Positions 14,423-15,309 of a stretch of 15,309 nucleotides of DNA are shown one piece after another; within the stretch, counting starts at the first letter, position 1, and each line of letters begins with the position of its first letter. The DNA lies in contig DATBLZ010000034.1 in assembly GCA_036555065.1 (NCBI GenBank), forward strand, positions 1-15,309. The letters run 5' to 3'. A program made the translations under genes and the position numbers. The stretch is from DATBLZ01 sp036555065. Lineage in GTDB: Bacteria > Pseudomonadota > Gammaproteobacteria > Steroidobacterales > Rariloculaceae. The notes beneath the pieces are model-generated. The model was given only the letters and a program-made list of their open reading frames with translations. It had not been told where the DNA came from and did no database searches.

Positions 14423-15307
14423 CTACAGCCGCAGGATCGCGAGCGCGCCGCCGGCGAGCTGCACGGCGGTGAGATAAAACGAGTTCAGCAGATAAGCGAG
14501 CACGGCGACGCCCGTCGACGCCGTCCACGCGAGGAGCCCGCCCTTGCTGCCTGAAAAATAGAATCGCCGGATCGCGATCAGGAGGTAAGCGAACTGCCAG
14601 ACGATCGCTACGTTCAGTAAAACGAGGGTGGCGACGAGGCCGAGGCGAAACCGGGTCGCGAGCAGGGCGACCAGCGTCCACAACAGCACGAAGCTGAAGA
14701 AATGCATGGCCAAGACCGCATGCTCGACGAGCAACGGACGCCGCCGATGGAAGCAAGCGTAGAGCGTCAGCGCGAGCAGCACGACCGTCGTGAACGAAAG
14801 CGTCATCGTGAATGCGGCAAGGGTTTCGTTGAAGCGATCACGCACGTCGGTCGACGCGCTATCGACCGGACCGACACGCTCCGTGAACATGCGCTCTAGA
14901 ACGCCGAAGCGATCGATTCGATACAGAGTGCCTTCGATCGTGCCCTCGGGAACGATCGATGCCGGCGCGAGGCCGAGCTTGAGCCCGCCGATACTGAGCG
15001 TGAAGCCGGTGCCAGCCGGCAACACGAGGACGTAGACGATGATCGCCGTGATCAACACCCGCATGGGTTTGACGTACGAACGGCGCCGGCCCGCGGCGTA
15101 CTCGAGCGCAAGGAATCCCGGCCGGAACAGCAAGAACCTCAACGTGCGCCAGATCTTGCCGTCGAGGTCGAAAAGCTCACCGAACGCATGACCGAGGAAA
15201 TGCCGCACGGTGAGCTTGCGCGCGTCGAGAACTTCCTCGCCGCAGCGCGGGCAATAGGCTCCCGCGAACGAATGGCCGCAGCTCGCGCATTCCATTGCTG
15301 AGAGCAT
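14423..15307 (-). CDS. DUF3667-family zinc-ribbon membrane protein
   Basis: This is a 294-residue protein, read from ATG 15307; the in-frame ATG at 15295 (MECASC) is the other possible start. The window ends 2 nt before 15307, so an extension beyond the edge cannot be excluded. A zinc ribbon opens the protein: C7-x2-C10 and C19-x2-C22 (CASCGHSF, YCPRCGEEV). The next segment has the DUF3667 pattern: LTVRHFLGHAFGELFDLDGK, RFLLFRPG and EYAAGRRRSYVKPMRVL. Membrane helices follow at about 83-100, 164-186, 196-218, 222-246 and 258-290. The EHAVLAMHFFSF motif (195-206), also typical of the family, falls at the start of the third. Between about 101 and 163 is a hydrophilic loop. The function of DUF3667 proteins is not known to me. 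It is convergent with the cytochrome c gene and probably belongs to a unit outside the window. Confidence 0.85.
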   Translation of the reverse strand: MLSAMECASCGHSFAGAYCPRCGEEVLDARKLTVRHFLGHAFGELFDLDGKIWRTLRFLLFRPGFLALEYAAGRRRSYVKPMRVLITAIIVYVLVLPAGTGFTLSIGGLKLGLAPASIVPEGTIEGTLYRIDRFGVLERMFTERVGPVDSASTDVRDRFNETLAAFTMTLSFTTVVLLALTLYACFHRRRPLLVEHAVLAMHFFSFVLLWTLVALLATRFRLGLVATLVLLNVAIVWQFAYLLIAIRRFYFSGSKGGLLAWTASTGVAVLAYLLNSFYLTAVQLAGGALAILRL

Positions 15308-15309
15308 AG

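Overview
The window is GC-rich, gene-dense bacterial DNA with Gram-negative features: many predicted exported proteins with Sec-type signal peptides, a lipoprotein with a lipobox, periplasmic c-type haem proteins, and an EmrA/EmrB-type inner-membrane efflux pair. The families (SCE4755-type LPMO-like protein, 'GRWEGDTLVVDT' family, SnoaL/NTF2-like protein, DUF3667, class-C-type serine hydrolase) suggest an environmental gammaproteobacterium, perhaps near Steroidobacterales. That placement is an inference from family recall, not from a marker gene. I see no rRNA, tRNA, CRISPR array, transposase or phage gene.

Layout. (1) 1-2744, + strand: a probable three-gene unit made of the 3' end of a GRWEGDTLVVDT-family protein, an exported gluzincin-type zinc peptidase with a helical-repeat tail, and an exported LPMO-like protein whose start overlaps the peptidase stop by 4 nt. 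(2) 2814-5128: a periplasmic MBL-fold hydrolase (- strand), diverging from a class-C beta-lactamase/esterase-family serine hydrolase (+). (3) 5125-6477: a degenerate stretch holding a minus-strand ORF split by an apparent frameshift, a strong stem-loop followed by a T run, an exported SnoaL-like protein, and the stump of a GNAT acetyltransferase. (4) 6594-8954: a large lipoprotein with four BACON-like Ig modules followed by a propeller-like region. (5) 9019-12216: a self-contained efflux operon, marR - emrA-like - emrB-like, behind a good sigma70-type promoter whose -10 lies inside a perfect palindrome, the likely MarR operator. (6) 12286-14414: a haem-binding Vgb-like propeller protein with a 4-nt overlap to a small class I cytochrome c. 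(7) 14423-15307, - strand: a DUF3667 zinc-ribbon membrane protein.

How the genes may work together. The efflux operon is the only standard functional unit: MarR probably represses its own promoter and releases it on binding a small toxic ligand, and the membrane-fusion protein and DHA2 transporter then export the compound. A TolC-type outer-membrane partner is not in the window. The propeller-cytochrome pair looks like a periplasmic redox couple in which the small cytochrome c takes electrons from the haem of the large protein. The peptidase/LPMO-like pair is translationally coupled and both products are exported, so they probably act together outside the cytoplasm, on an unknown substrate.

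The less ordinary items are the haem/propeller fusion with its cytochrome, the peptidase/LPMO-like pair, and the 5.1-6.5 kb region, where two broken genes and a strong hairpin flank one intact gene. I found no clearly new defence or mobile system.
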